The notes below the pieces were generated by a model. That model did not search any database, was not told the origin of the DNA, and worked only from the letters and a program-made list of their open reading frames with translations. 64,000 bases of DNA from the NCBI GenBank assembly GCA_047967505.1, contig CM106538.1; one strand, 5' to 3'. Positions 1 through 9,546 of the stretch are shown one piece after another. A program made the position numbers and the translations under genes. How positions within the stretch are numbered: the first letter of the stretch is position 1; each line of letters starts with the position of its first letter. This DNA comes from Dipteris shenzhenensis (lineage: Eukaryota; Polypodiophyta; Polypodiopsida; Gleicheniales).

Positions 1-16
1 TAACTTTCAAGACTTT

Positions 17-502
17 ATGTACAAAGACGCTAGAGCTTTTGGAGAAGGAATCTATCCTCGTGACTCTTGTGAACTGAACTGCACTTCAAAAGGGGATTCT
101 TGTGTTTTCTTAGATCTTAGACTTTCTCAATCTACCATAGGATTAGAGGTTGATATATACGATAAACGTGAACAACCTGAATATAGTGGTTTACACATTA
201 TAAAAATGCCTCACATTGACTCAAACATTTCTGATTTGGCAAAATATGGAGTCATTTCTTCCCAATTCCATAGATTTTCCCGCCTTTGTACAACTAAGGA
301 GTCTTTTATCACTCATTGTAGTAATTTGATCACTTTACTATTACACAAGAGGTATAATCCAAGGAAAATAATGAAAAAAGTTCGCACATTCTTAGATATG
401 AAGTCTTTTATCTATGGTGTTTCGGCCTTAGGTTTGTTTAGAATGATTGAACTTAAGCTGAAAACAAAAAGCGGGGAGCTGAATAGCCCGTTTTTCTTTT
501 AG
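17..502 (+). mobile_element. C-terminal part of a reverse transcriptase, possibly Penelope-like
   Basis: A 161-residue reading frame that could continue off the left edge. It carries the order FLDL (about residue 32), IYDKRE, a DSNIS block, a YGVISSQFHRFSRLC block, then a hydrophobic LITLLL stretch and a basic end. In non-LTR-independent reverse transcriptases of the Penelope group, the palm is followed by a thumb with a similar SQ..R..R.C pattern; that resemblance is from memory of the family and is the basis of the call. The catalytic YxDD lies outside the window. Low G+C and lack of introns fit a mobile element. No endonuclease domain is visible after it; the frame stops at 500-502. A different class of reverse transcriptase (for example DIRS-like) is possible. 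Confidence 0.45.
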
Positions 503-616
503 TTTCAAAAGAGAGTTTGTTTGAGTATACTTGTGCTTTCTAAGTTAGAATTGTATTTTTGCCTCTTTGCAGAAACGAGACATAAGTGTAAAGTGCCTTT
601 TAACTTTTTATGTTTT

Positions 617-664
<48 letters not shown>

Positions 665-780
665 CTAGTTTTTTGGAAGTTTTTGTTTCTTGACTTGCTT
701 GTTTATTTTTGCTTAAGTCACCTGCTTCGTTTCTTCTTTATTTCTTGTTTTCATTCTCTTTTGTTTATTTGACGTATTTT
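503..780. other. AT-rich non-coding stretch with a GA microsatellite
   Basis: No coding potential seen. It holds a (GA)n run at 622-662. An 11-base word, GACATAAGTGT, at 579-589 recurs at 861-871 inside the structured element downstream, which suggests both belong to the same repeat unit. Confidence 0.5.
622..662. repeat. (GA)n microsatellite
   Basis: About 20 uninterrupted GA dinucleotides. Confidence 0.95.
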
Positions 781-884
781 AGCAAGCACTGGGTTTGCCC
801 AAGAGACTCCGCGGGTCTTTAGAAACCCAGTATAGCTGCTTATGCTTGGGCACTGATGACGACATAAGTGTTGCTTTGCTTGCT
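781..884 (+). other. Highly self-complementary element with loop-loop pairing potential
   Basis: Four perfect complementarities fit in about 104 bases. The outer stem is AGCAAGCA (781-788) with TGCTTGCT (877-884). Hairpin 1 is CTGGGTTT (789-796) with AAACCCAG (823-830). Hairpin 2 is CTTATG (839-844) with CATAAG (863-868). The loop of hairpin 1 holds GCCCAAG (797-803), complementary to CTTGGGC (845-851) in the loop of hairpin 2; the match extends to 8 bases if T796 is released. The drawing is a three-way junction with a possible kissing loop. It follows the reverse-transcriptase fragment by 280 bases, so it may be a 3' structure of that element. A CTGATGA sequence is present at 853-859, but the rest of a hammerhead ribozyme core is not in the required order. 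Function unknown. Confidence 0.45.
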
Positions 885-1019
885 AAGTATGTCTTCCTTT
901 TGCTTTTCATAAAAGTTTTTGTTTACCTCTTTTTTCTTCTCTTTCATTTTCTCTTTTATTTTCTTTGTAGATTTTTGATCTTTAGAACAACAAAAAATTC
1001 TAATTTTGTATGATTGGAC

Positions 1020-1919
1020 TTATTCTAGTCTTACAAAGGTATATATTAGATGCTACATCACCCAACTTGTTAGGCGTTGCCTTAGGCCCTGGACCATAAG
1101 TTGGAGAGGTAGTATTTTCTGGAGCAATAGCTGTAGGTGGGAGCTGATGCAGTATTGCAGGACACTGTGAAGCTAGATGGCCAAATTTATGACAAGTAAA
1201 ACAAGCACCTGCAAATACTCCCCATTTCAAATCAAAATATTTTTCGCCCAAGGAAACATCTTCCACCTCTACCGCAATAGAAGGAGGGGTTGGGTGATCT
1301 GTATCCCAAAGAACACAAAACCGATTTCGATTGCCCGAAGGTCGGGGTGGGCATACAACTTGCCCCAAAGTAGCTGCCAGACTTGGTAGCTCAGCCCTCA
1401 TATAATCCGGAAAATCCACTACCTCAACCCATACAGGGCAGTGATGTCGAATGAGACTGTGATAATCCTTATTTGGCGACCATGGCATGACATGCACCAT
1501 TTGTCTGCCATAGAATAGAGGAGACATCTCCAATATCTGCTGACGATATGAGGCATCCAAAAAGTGCACTTCATAAAAACCTCGAGAAGCAAAGTATACT
1601 CCTTCAACAAAACAACCTCCCAACAAAGCCTGAACCCAGTGAGCCACATCATTTGCAGAGGGTAACTTCCCAGGGAAGAAAATGATAACTGCTTGCTAAG
1701 AAAACTTCCGAAGAGGAGTAACCAATGAGGGCAGCTTCAGCTTGTACTTAAGGGCCGGGGGAGGTTTGGCCCACTCCTTCCGGCTGTGGTGAAATTCATC
1801 CTTGAGCATATCGAAAACATAGTGAGCATCTTCAGAGGCTGAGGTAGAGAATTCAAATTGCTGTCTTTTAAGGTCTCAAGATAAGTCCTTCCGAGAGTAG
1901 CTTTTAATATGGTCCTCCA
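1020..1919 (-). pseudogene. LINE-A ORF1 (nucleic-acid-binding protein), broken
   Basis: Plant L1 ORF1 proteins bind the element's RNA with an N-terminal DUF4283/RRM-like domain and a CCHC zinc knuckle. Here an ATG at 1917-1919 opens a frame interrupted by a TGA soon after. The frame then continues through a SEDAHYVFDML motif and an in-frame TAG just before a QAVIIFFPGK motif, and runs on as a 215-residue open stretch. That part has the conserved blocks GFYEVHFLDA, MPWSPNKDY, CPVWVEVVDFP and NRFCVLWDTD, and the knuckle CFTCHKFGHLASQC near 1170-1210. It closely parallels the ORF1 at 6319-7578. The reading frame ends in divergent sequence near 1000. Confidence 0.8.
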
Positions 1920-2082
1920 TGAAGGTGAGTAGGGCACAATTGATGAAGCAAGAAAGGGCAGCAGGGTTTATGCACAGTTATGGATGGGTGATACCCAGCA
2001 ACGGGGAAGAAAGTAGATGGCAAGAAGGAGTGGTTGGCAGCAGCTAAAGCAAGCAAGCAAGAGCAGGGTGAACACCAACGGG

Positions 2083-2341
2083 CTGTACGGACGAAGCTGG
2101 CTGTGCGGAGATATCAGCAGAAACTGTACGGAAAACACTGGGCTGTACGGAGAAGTTTACAGAACGCTGAGAATTGCAGTGGCACGGAAAGACTGACGGT
2201 GACGTACTTGCTTACGAAAGAAGCAGAGAGCGGAGAAGGCATGTGGGCCTGCACTCAGGTCTGCGTAGGGATGGCGAAATTGCCGTAGGCCTTGGTACGG
2301 TTGTACGGAGACCGTACAGCCACCGTACGAGCGTACGGACG
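2083..2341 (-). promoter_or_regulatory. CCGTAC-rich 5' UTR of LINE-A copy 1
   Basis: About eight GTACGG/CCGTAC hexamers in 260 bases, mostly as CTGTACGG on + and therefore CCGTACAG in the element's own sense. The spacing is irregular. The same motif cluster occurs in the 5' UTR of the next copy and in two other loci of this window. The core matches the published binding core of plant SBP-box (SPL) transcription factors; binding here is inference. Confidence 0.55.
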
Positions 2342-2383
2342 GAAGGGGGGCCTGCGTGAAGGACTTGGCGGGGCGCTCGGCGA

Positions 2384-2427
2384 CCTCTCTCTCTCTCACA
2401 CACACACGACCACACACACACACACAC
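2384..2427. repeat. (CT)n(CA)n microsatellite
   Basis: CT run followed by an interrupted CA run. It is the junction between the 5' end of LINE-A copy 1 and the poly(A) tail of copy 2. Confidence 0.9.
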
Positions 2428-2520
2428 TTTTTTTTTTTTTTTGTGAAACCAAGATACTTATATTATGAAACTTTCATTTACATCTGGGTAGTGCTCAAAA
2501 GAGAGCCAAAGCCCTATGCA

Positions 2521-5500
2521 TCAGAAGCAGTAAAAGAAAAGTTGAATACAAGAAACATCCAAATCTTCCTCATGTAAGGCATCATATAATGATTGCCGCA
2601 ATGAGGCTCGGAAGAACTCATATGGATGCTGAAGGGGAGAATTCAGATATGCTTGATTACGCTGCAACCAGAGGGTCCATAAGGCCCAGTATCTGATCCA
2701 GTGGAAGAAAAGAGAATACTGTGACAGAGATGCTGATAGTTTGCCATACATCCAGAAAAACCTGTAGAACCTGTGTGCTGGAAATGTGAGAGATAAGAAA
2801 TAGGAGATTCTGTCTAGAAGGTTTCTGGAATGTGAACAAGACCACAGTAGATGCGGAATACTCTCAGATGTAAGGTGACATCTTGGACAAAGAGGTGAAG
2901 CTATCCGTCTTTGAGCCAATTTCACCCCTACCGGAAGAATACCAACAATACATCTCCATAAAGATAAACGTTGCTTCAATGGCATTTTCAACTTCCATAT
3001 TAATTGCAATTTTCCCTTCCACCAGGCTAATGACTTGTTCAAATGCCATAGAGAATTAGCATGATGGGCAATCCAAGGAGGAGGTAATATCAATCGATAA
3101 GCCTGTAATGAAGTCCATAAATGCAAAGGCCTAGAAGAGATGCTTGTATTTGAAGACTGAAGGTGCCAATCTTGAAGCTTGTCTCTGACATTCAATGTCG
3201 GTAGCGGAACCAGAGGGAGTAAGAGATCAGCAATAGCTTTCCATATAGGTCTATGATGCATCCCCAGATTGTCGACATGCTGCTGGAAAAGTGAGGATAT
3301 TTCCTTGCATATCTACTACATCATCAATGAAACGGATACCCATTTTCATAAGATTATAAGCTCTGATGGGTTGTTGAGCTGCAAGGGGAGAGGAGAACAC
3401 AGCACTCCAATGAATACTTTCCATTCTGAGTGAGGAATCTGTAGAAGTAGGAAGGGGAGACCATTTGATGTGCGAGAGTACTTGCTTCCAGTCTTGTATC
3501 AAGGAATTAGAAAATGGACAGCCAGGTATTTTACCTTGAAATTTGCCCAGTACTACTTCCGATGGATCAACTAGCCAATGTCCATAAGCATTTGTGGTCA
3601 TCTGTCCACACAAAATTGCCAACATAATGGACCAAGGCTGCTCTTGTTGAAAAAATGTCTTGAGCATAGCGATCTTTCTTGCCAACACATGAAATCGGAT
3701 GTTGATTATATTCAAACCACCGTGCATTCTTGGTGAACAAAGCATATCCATTTTGAGCAGCCGTAAAGCTTTTTTATGAAGCTTAGTTTTCCAAAAAATC
3801 TCCATGGCTTGAGACATAAAGGAGGTGAGATCTCGGGATGACCAATGTAATAGAGGAAGGTAGAACTGGACATAAGCTAGAACAATAGACTGGACAATTC
3901 GAAGCCGTACATGCAGAGGCCAAGTGGAGATCTTCCAATATTCTAATTTGTCCTGAATTTTGTTTGACACCCATGACATTTGTTGCTTATTGCTGATTTT
4001 CCAGCCAATGGGATAGCCCAGATGTCTTACTATGTTTTCCGGATAAATAATCTGGCCTGGCCACAGGGTAGCATGCCAATCACAATGCTTGAGAGGCAAG
4101 AGTTTTGATTTCTGAAAGTTGATTTTAAGACCAGCCGCCAACCCAAAATCTGAAAGGGTATCCATCAAAAGGCGAATCTCCAAAGGACTATTCTTTGGCA
4201 TGAAGAATGAATCATCTGCATAGGCCTGAGCAATGAAGGGTCGTGAAGCAGAAATCTGAAGCCCCTCTAGCTGTCCAGTATCAACCATGTGATCCCATAT
4301 AAAGAAGCAAAGGATGTGAAGCGATGGCATATAGCAAAGCACTGAGAGGGCATTCCTGTCGAACTGAACGTTCAAGAGTCCAAGACTCAGACAAATGATT
4401 CCCTATAAAGCATTGTGCAGTGGAATCTGAGTAGAGCCAATATATGACATTAACTAGCTTTGGCCCAAAACCAAGTTTTGACATGATTTGAGAGACATAA
4501 TCCCACTGTACTGTATCAAAAGCCTTCGCCACATCCACCTGCATAACTAACACATCTTGATCTGAATATTTTGCATATTCCATTGCAATGAGAGTGTTAG
4601 AGATATTGTCATGTATGTGCCGTCTTGGAACAAAACCATATTGCCGGGGATGAAGTCCATCATGGAGGATATCCTTTATCCGATGTACCAACATTTTGGC
4701 AATCAGTTTGTATATAACCGGCATCAAAGTGATGGGCCTCCAGTCATCCATAGTCTCACATAGAGGTTTTTTGGGCACAAGCTTAACCAGACCATGCTTC
4801 CAAGCTGAGGGAAGATGTTGTTGCTGCCAGGCTACATTTATAAACTGCAGAATCGGACCCTTCAATTGAGGCCAAAAGGCTTCAAAGAATTCAACCGTCA
4901 GACCATCCCAGCCAGGGGATTTATGTTTACCCAAATGCCGAAGAGCTTCATCCAATTCCACATCTGTAAAAGACATTTCCAGCATTGAGGCTTTTTGCAG
5001 AGAGACAATAGGAGAAACAAGTGCAGTAAATCTGTTTCGAGCTGAAACAACCCGAGGTGTAGAAAAAGATGGCTGAGAAAAAAGAAGCTGAAAATGATCC
5101 AAACATTGTTTCTCCAGCTGAGATAGAGTCTGGGTCCAAAGGCCATCTGATTTCCTGACCCTCATGATAGATTGGCTTTGTCTATTTGCATGTAAGTTCC
5201 GAAAAAAAGATTCTGAGGAACAGCCCTTATCTAGCATAGGTTTAGCTCGAGCCCTGATCTGCCATTTGGACAGCTTGCGTTTATCATTGGCATCTATTAT
5301 AGAGGAAGCACAGGACAATAAATGCTGCTCAGAAGCAGATAGAGATCTTTGATGACCAAGCTGTACCAAATACTGCTTGTTTGATTTTGCCCAATGGATA
5401 TGCTGTCTGGTTTCTTCCATGTACCATCTTCCATATTCCTTTATGACATTTTGAATACGATGTGTGAAAGAGGTCCAAGCAAATTCCAGATCCTCTTGAG

Positions 5501-6335
5501 CATGAGATAGCAAGGGCCTGCAAGCCAGTCTGATCATTTGCTGGAATTTTTCATGTGTGAGATATAATTGATTGACCTGTAAATACCTGACTGAGGAGAG
5601 CTGCAAATCATCCAGAGGCATACCAAAAGAAAGGGCTAGCCAAAGTGGAGTATGATAAGATAATTGTTGTGAATAATCAGGCCACATTTGACATGTATAT
5701 CCATCATATTGCTGAGCATGAATGAGATAATATCTATCAAGCCTGGCCCAATATTCTGTAAAAGCATTATGATGATATGTGAATCCCATAACTGATGGGT
5801 GGGTTGCTGTCCATAAATCTGCAAATTGAAGAGATGATGTCATATGTTCCCATTGCTGAATTTCAGAGGGCAGCATATAAGATTTATGTGTGGTATTGTC
5901 CTTCCAATGAGGAGAGTTGTTGAAATCACCACAAAGTAAAGCATTTGAAGACCAAGGATATTGCTTGATGGAGTTCCACATTTGAGCTCTGGAAGCTGAA
6001 TTCTGAGAGGCATACAAAGATCCTATTTCAAAAATCTCTCCATTAACCATACATTGGATGATCATCCATCGTCCACCAAGATCATTATATGCTATCCAAG
6101 GTTGCAGTTCATGTCTGGCTAGAATGCACAGCCCGGAAAATTGTTCAGATCCTGAATAAAATATATCATATCCAGAAAAAAACCCATGCTGGCCAGCAAA
6201 AAAATGCTGATTATGCTCTTGTAAACACACAACATCTGGATGAGTTGTATTTATATAATGCCATAGAAGCCTCCATTTATTCTGGTTGCAAAGGCCCTGC
6301 ATATTATAGGAAAAACATTTAAGAGAAGCACGCAT
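2521..6335 (-). pseudogene. LINE-A ORF2: endonuclease, reverse transcriptase, C-terminal zinc finger; two frameshifts
   Basis: Segments 6335-4281, 4375-3251 and 3261-2521 together give one ORF2. The first holds an EEP-type endonuclease (FSYNMQGL near residue 8, CLQEHNQ near 38, LLCGDFNNSP near 136; the usual SDH motif reads SYH here). It then gives the reverse transcriptase up to a PLSALLY block, where the usual RQGC reads RQEC. After a frameshift near 4300-4330 the catalytic AQAYADDSFF motif and the thumb follow. After a second shift near 3260-3290 comes the zf-RVT region (CPRCHLTSESIPHLLWSC) and the conserved FFRASLRQSLYDA end. The two altered catalytic-region residues suggest that selection had ended. 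Confidence 0.88.
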
Positions 6336-7578
6336 GAAGATATATACAAGAGATGATCATTCCTCCAAAAGAACGGGAGGCCTCAAGCCTCGGCCATTGC
6401 CACAGGGTCTTGCTGACCCTCAGCATCCAATTCTCTGATAATATCATCTTCTTCACAAAGGGGAAGACCTTTCTTGACTGCATTAACCCATGCCTTGAGA
6501 TGGGGTTGCTTGGAGAGGTAGAAGATTGTCCTGGAGAAGGAGCAGAGGCATCCCAATTACGAGATTGGAGTGGTCTTTGTTTGAGAGGCACCGTCTTCTT
6601 TGCAGTCTGCCATCCCTCATGAGAAGATGTGTTATTTTTCCCTAACTTGCTTTTTCCTTTTTCCTTATTTTGAGCTGAATTGGCCTGGCTCCCTGTATGC
6701 AGTGAAGGCTTTGCTCCTTTCGCCTCAAGCTTTTCCACATATGTCTTCTGACCTCCTTTATTAGAAGGGAGAGGGATAGCTGCTGGAGGAGGTGGATGAA
6801 GGATAGAGGGACACTCTGAAGCAAGATGCCCAAACTTGTGACAAGAAAAACAAGCTCCAGCAAAAATGCCCCATTTTAGAGTGAAATATTTCCTTCCCAA
6901 ATTAACACCCTCAATCTCAACTGCAATAGAGGAGGGGGTCGGTCTATCAGTATCCCATAAGATGCAAAAACGATTTTTATTACCCGTGGGACGAGGGGGA
7001 CAGATGACTTGTTCCAATGTCATGGCTAAACCTGGAAGCTCTGTTCTCATGTAATATGGAAAATCAACCACTTCAACCCATACAGGGCAATGATGCTTGA
7101 TAAGGTTCTGGTAGTCCTTATTAGGGGACCAGGGCATGATATGCTTCATTTGTCGACCAAAAAATAAAGGGGACATTTCCAGCATCTTTTGTTTTGTCAA
7201 GGCATCCAAAAGATGAACTTCATAAAATCCTCGGGAGGCAAAATAGACTCCTTCTACATAGCATCCACCTAGGAGAGAATTCACCCATTGACCCACATCA
7301 TTAGCAGAGGGAATTTTGCCTGGAAAAAAGATGATAACTTCAGTTTGAGAAAGCTTCTTCAAAGGATGTACAAGAGAGGGCAACTTCATTTTGTAAGTGA
7401 GTTCCGGAGCAGGTTAACTCCATTCTCTTCTACTTTGTTGAAAATCATCATTCAACATATCAAACACATAGGAAGCATCTTCAGATGAAGGAGATATGGG
7501 GAAAGAGGTTTCCCTTGATTGTCTTTTGGGTTCAGGAGAGAGAGCTCTCTTGACATAATACTTGTTTGCTTCTGCCAT
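6319..7578 (-). pseudogene. LINE-A ORF1 with CCHC knuckle
   Basis: The likely start is the ATG at 7576-7578 (MAEANKYYVKR), chosen because homology with copy 1 begins nearby. A TAA after RREWS (near 7415) breaks the frame, and the remainder reads open for 356 residues from 7389. Visible blocks: VIIFFPGKIPSANDV, an RRM-like core with GFYEVHLLDA and MPWSPNKDY, CPVWVEVVDFP, then the zinc knuckle CFSCHKFGHLASEC, a proline-rich linker and a basic, serine-rich tail. The end overlaps the ORF2 start by 17 bases in another frame, which implies reinitiation or frameshifting for ORF2 translation. The role is RNA binding and chaperoning in the ribonucleoprotein particle (family knowledge). Confidence 0.85.
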
Positions 7579-7675
7579 GGAGGCTAAGGGTTTCAAACAG
7601 ATATCAAACGATGAGGATGAGATAGGACTAAAGTGCTGTGCGAAAGAAATGGGGAACTGACAGAACTGTACGGAC

Positions 7676-8108
7676 GTACGGAGAACCTGAATGAACTGTA
7701 CGGAATGATCACACGGAAGATCTGACAGAAAGGTACGGAACAGAGTTGCTGACGGGACACAAAGGGGCAAAGCTGTACGGAAGAGGCAGGGATGTATGGA
7801 CGTATGGGAGAGATGCTGAACCCGTGCGCTGTACGGACGTACAGATTAGCAGACGGAGCAGTATGGAGCTTTCACACGGAGTATCTGACAGGACAGTACG
7901 GAGCAGAGATGCTGACGCTAAACTGTACGGAAGATTCAAGAAAGTACGGACGCACGGAGGAAACTTCAGAAGGGGAAAAACGATGGCGAGGTAGAAAGCA
8001 GCGGGATCTGTCGAGGCTGCGCAGGGATGACGAAGTCTGTTCGCACCACTGTACGGTGAGCGTACGGCGTGCATACAGATGTACGGACGGAGAGGGGAGC
8101 TGTACGGG
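7676..8108 (-). promoter_or_regulatory. CCGTAC-rich 5' UTR / promoter of LINE-A copy 2
   Basis: Thirteen GTACGG hexamers in about 430 bases, most as CTGTACGG or CGTACGG on + (CCGTACAG in element sense), with further one-base variants. L1-type LINEs carry internal promoters in the 5' UTR, so a repeated transcription-factor site is plausible. Which factor, if any, is not shown by sequence alone. Confidence 0.55.
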
Positions 8109-8135
8109 GACCTAATCTCTGCGTCGACCTCCTCG

Positions 8136-8378
<243 letters not shown>

Positions 8379-8600
8379 TTTTTTGGGATGAAAACTGTGA
8401 ATGCTTTATATATAACAAGGTAGCTATCCCAAAACTAGGAAGCTGAAAAAGTACTTCAAGAGAAAATCTCTGCATAACACAAATATACATTATAATCTAT
8501 GTAGTTAGTTTGCACACAATCAAAGAGTGATTGCTGCAAAGAACGACGAAAGAAAACAAAAGGAGAAAACAAGGACTCTGTGGTTTCTATATTTGTAGAG
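8379..8600 (-). mobile_element. LINE-A copy 3, extreme 3' end
   Basis: On the - strand it encodes VFFRRSLQQSLFDCVQ, matching the FFRASLRQSLYDA terminus of LINE-A ORF2, then a short 3' UTR and a six-base A tail (8384-8379) followed by TATGTGTGTG. The rest of ORF2 is absent; instead the sequence joins LINE-B-type ORF1 near 8600. This is either a 5'-truncated insertion or a deletion junction. Confidence 0.65.
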
Positions 8601-8992
8601 AGTCCAATATCAAACTTAGGTAAAGAACAACTCAAAATAAGGCTATCGACGAGGTTATATCCCAAAAGATCTGGATAAACCAGGAGTGAAAAGCTGCGAG
8701 GACGAGGCTGTACTGGGAGGGGTGTCTGAGAGGACGCTCCGCATAGCAACAAAAGAAGGTATTGTGCGACAGGGAAGAGAGAGAGGTCTCGAGGGAACCT
8801 CATACGGGCGCATGAGATCTTGGGACGGGCTCTGGCTCTGACCTGTGTCGTGAAATACCTCTCTCTCATTGGACTGCTGTGAAGAGGCATCCATCACCGT
8901 ATCCGCAGCCTAAGCAGTCTCCAGCTGGATAACTGTCTCAGAAACCAATATATGAACCTCCGGGGTAGAAGTGTCAAGAGTCATCAAATCCT

Positions 8993-9180
8993 GAGCTACT
9001 GTCTCCTGCACAGTGTGAGGCCCTGCCTGCGGATGGTCCTCTGCATCTCCCCTTTCCGGGGTCTCCTACACGTGTCTCAACTCCCTGAGCTACCATCTCC
9101 TGCACAGTGTCAAGACCTGCCTACGGATGGTCCTCTGTATCCCCCCTTTTCAGGGTCTCCTGCATATGTGTCTCAACTCT
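8993..9180. repeat. 94-base tandem repeat, two units
   Basis: Units 8993-9086 and 9087-9180 share GAGCTAC..TCTCCTGCACAGTGT and CGGATGGTCCTCTG with scattered differences. Confidence 0.8.
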
Positions 9181-9210
9181 CTGCCAACTGTGAGCTCGTA
9201 CCTGGGGCTG

Positions 9211-9546
9211 CTCGTACTGCTGACTCTCCCTGTGTCTCCGTCTCCTCCGAGCTCTTCGTGAAAGCTGTTCCGCTGGAGGCACCTCCAAGTCCTCTGAGTT
9301 CATTGGAGGCTTCCCCAAAAAAGTCTTCTCTCGCTTTGCTGAATGAGTCGAAGTAGGCTCAGAGACCCCTGGAGGCTGCTCGTACTGCTGACTCTCCCTC
9401 TGTCTCCGTCTGCTCGGAGCTTTTTGTGAAATCTGTTCCGCTGGAGGCACCTCCAAGTCCTCTGAGTTCACTGGAAGCTCCCCCAAAGGAATCTCCTCTC
9501 ACTCTGCTGAATGAGTCGAAGCAGGCTCAGAGACCTCTGGAGGCTG
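9211..9546. repeat. 168-base tandem repeat, two units
   Basis: Units begin at 9211 and 9379, both with CTCGTACTGCTGACTCTCCC. The period, 56 codons, keeps frame; on the - strand each unit encodes an EDLEVPPAEQ..RRR.RESQQYEQP module of the ORF1 tail. Confidence 0.85.

Larger units (their letters stand above)
1000..2397 (-). mobile_element. LINE-A copy 1, 5' part only (5' UTR and ORF1)
   Basis: An L1-type LINE on the - strand keeping only the 5' UTR (about 1920-2397) and ORF1 (about 1000-1919). There is no ORF2 to its left, so it is cut short at the 3' side near 1000. Its 5' UTR carries the same CCGTAC-rich sequence and the same start (GA-rich, then GGTCGCCG) as the fuller copy at 2428-8150. 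The 5' end abuts a TG/CA microsatellite, into which the next copy has inserted. Confidence 0.75.

Noticed and set aside
781-884. Hammerhead ribozyme
   Set aside because: CTGATGA (853-859) and GAAA (822-825) are both present, but no permutation gives the needed stem I, II and III with a UH cleavage site.
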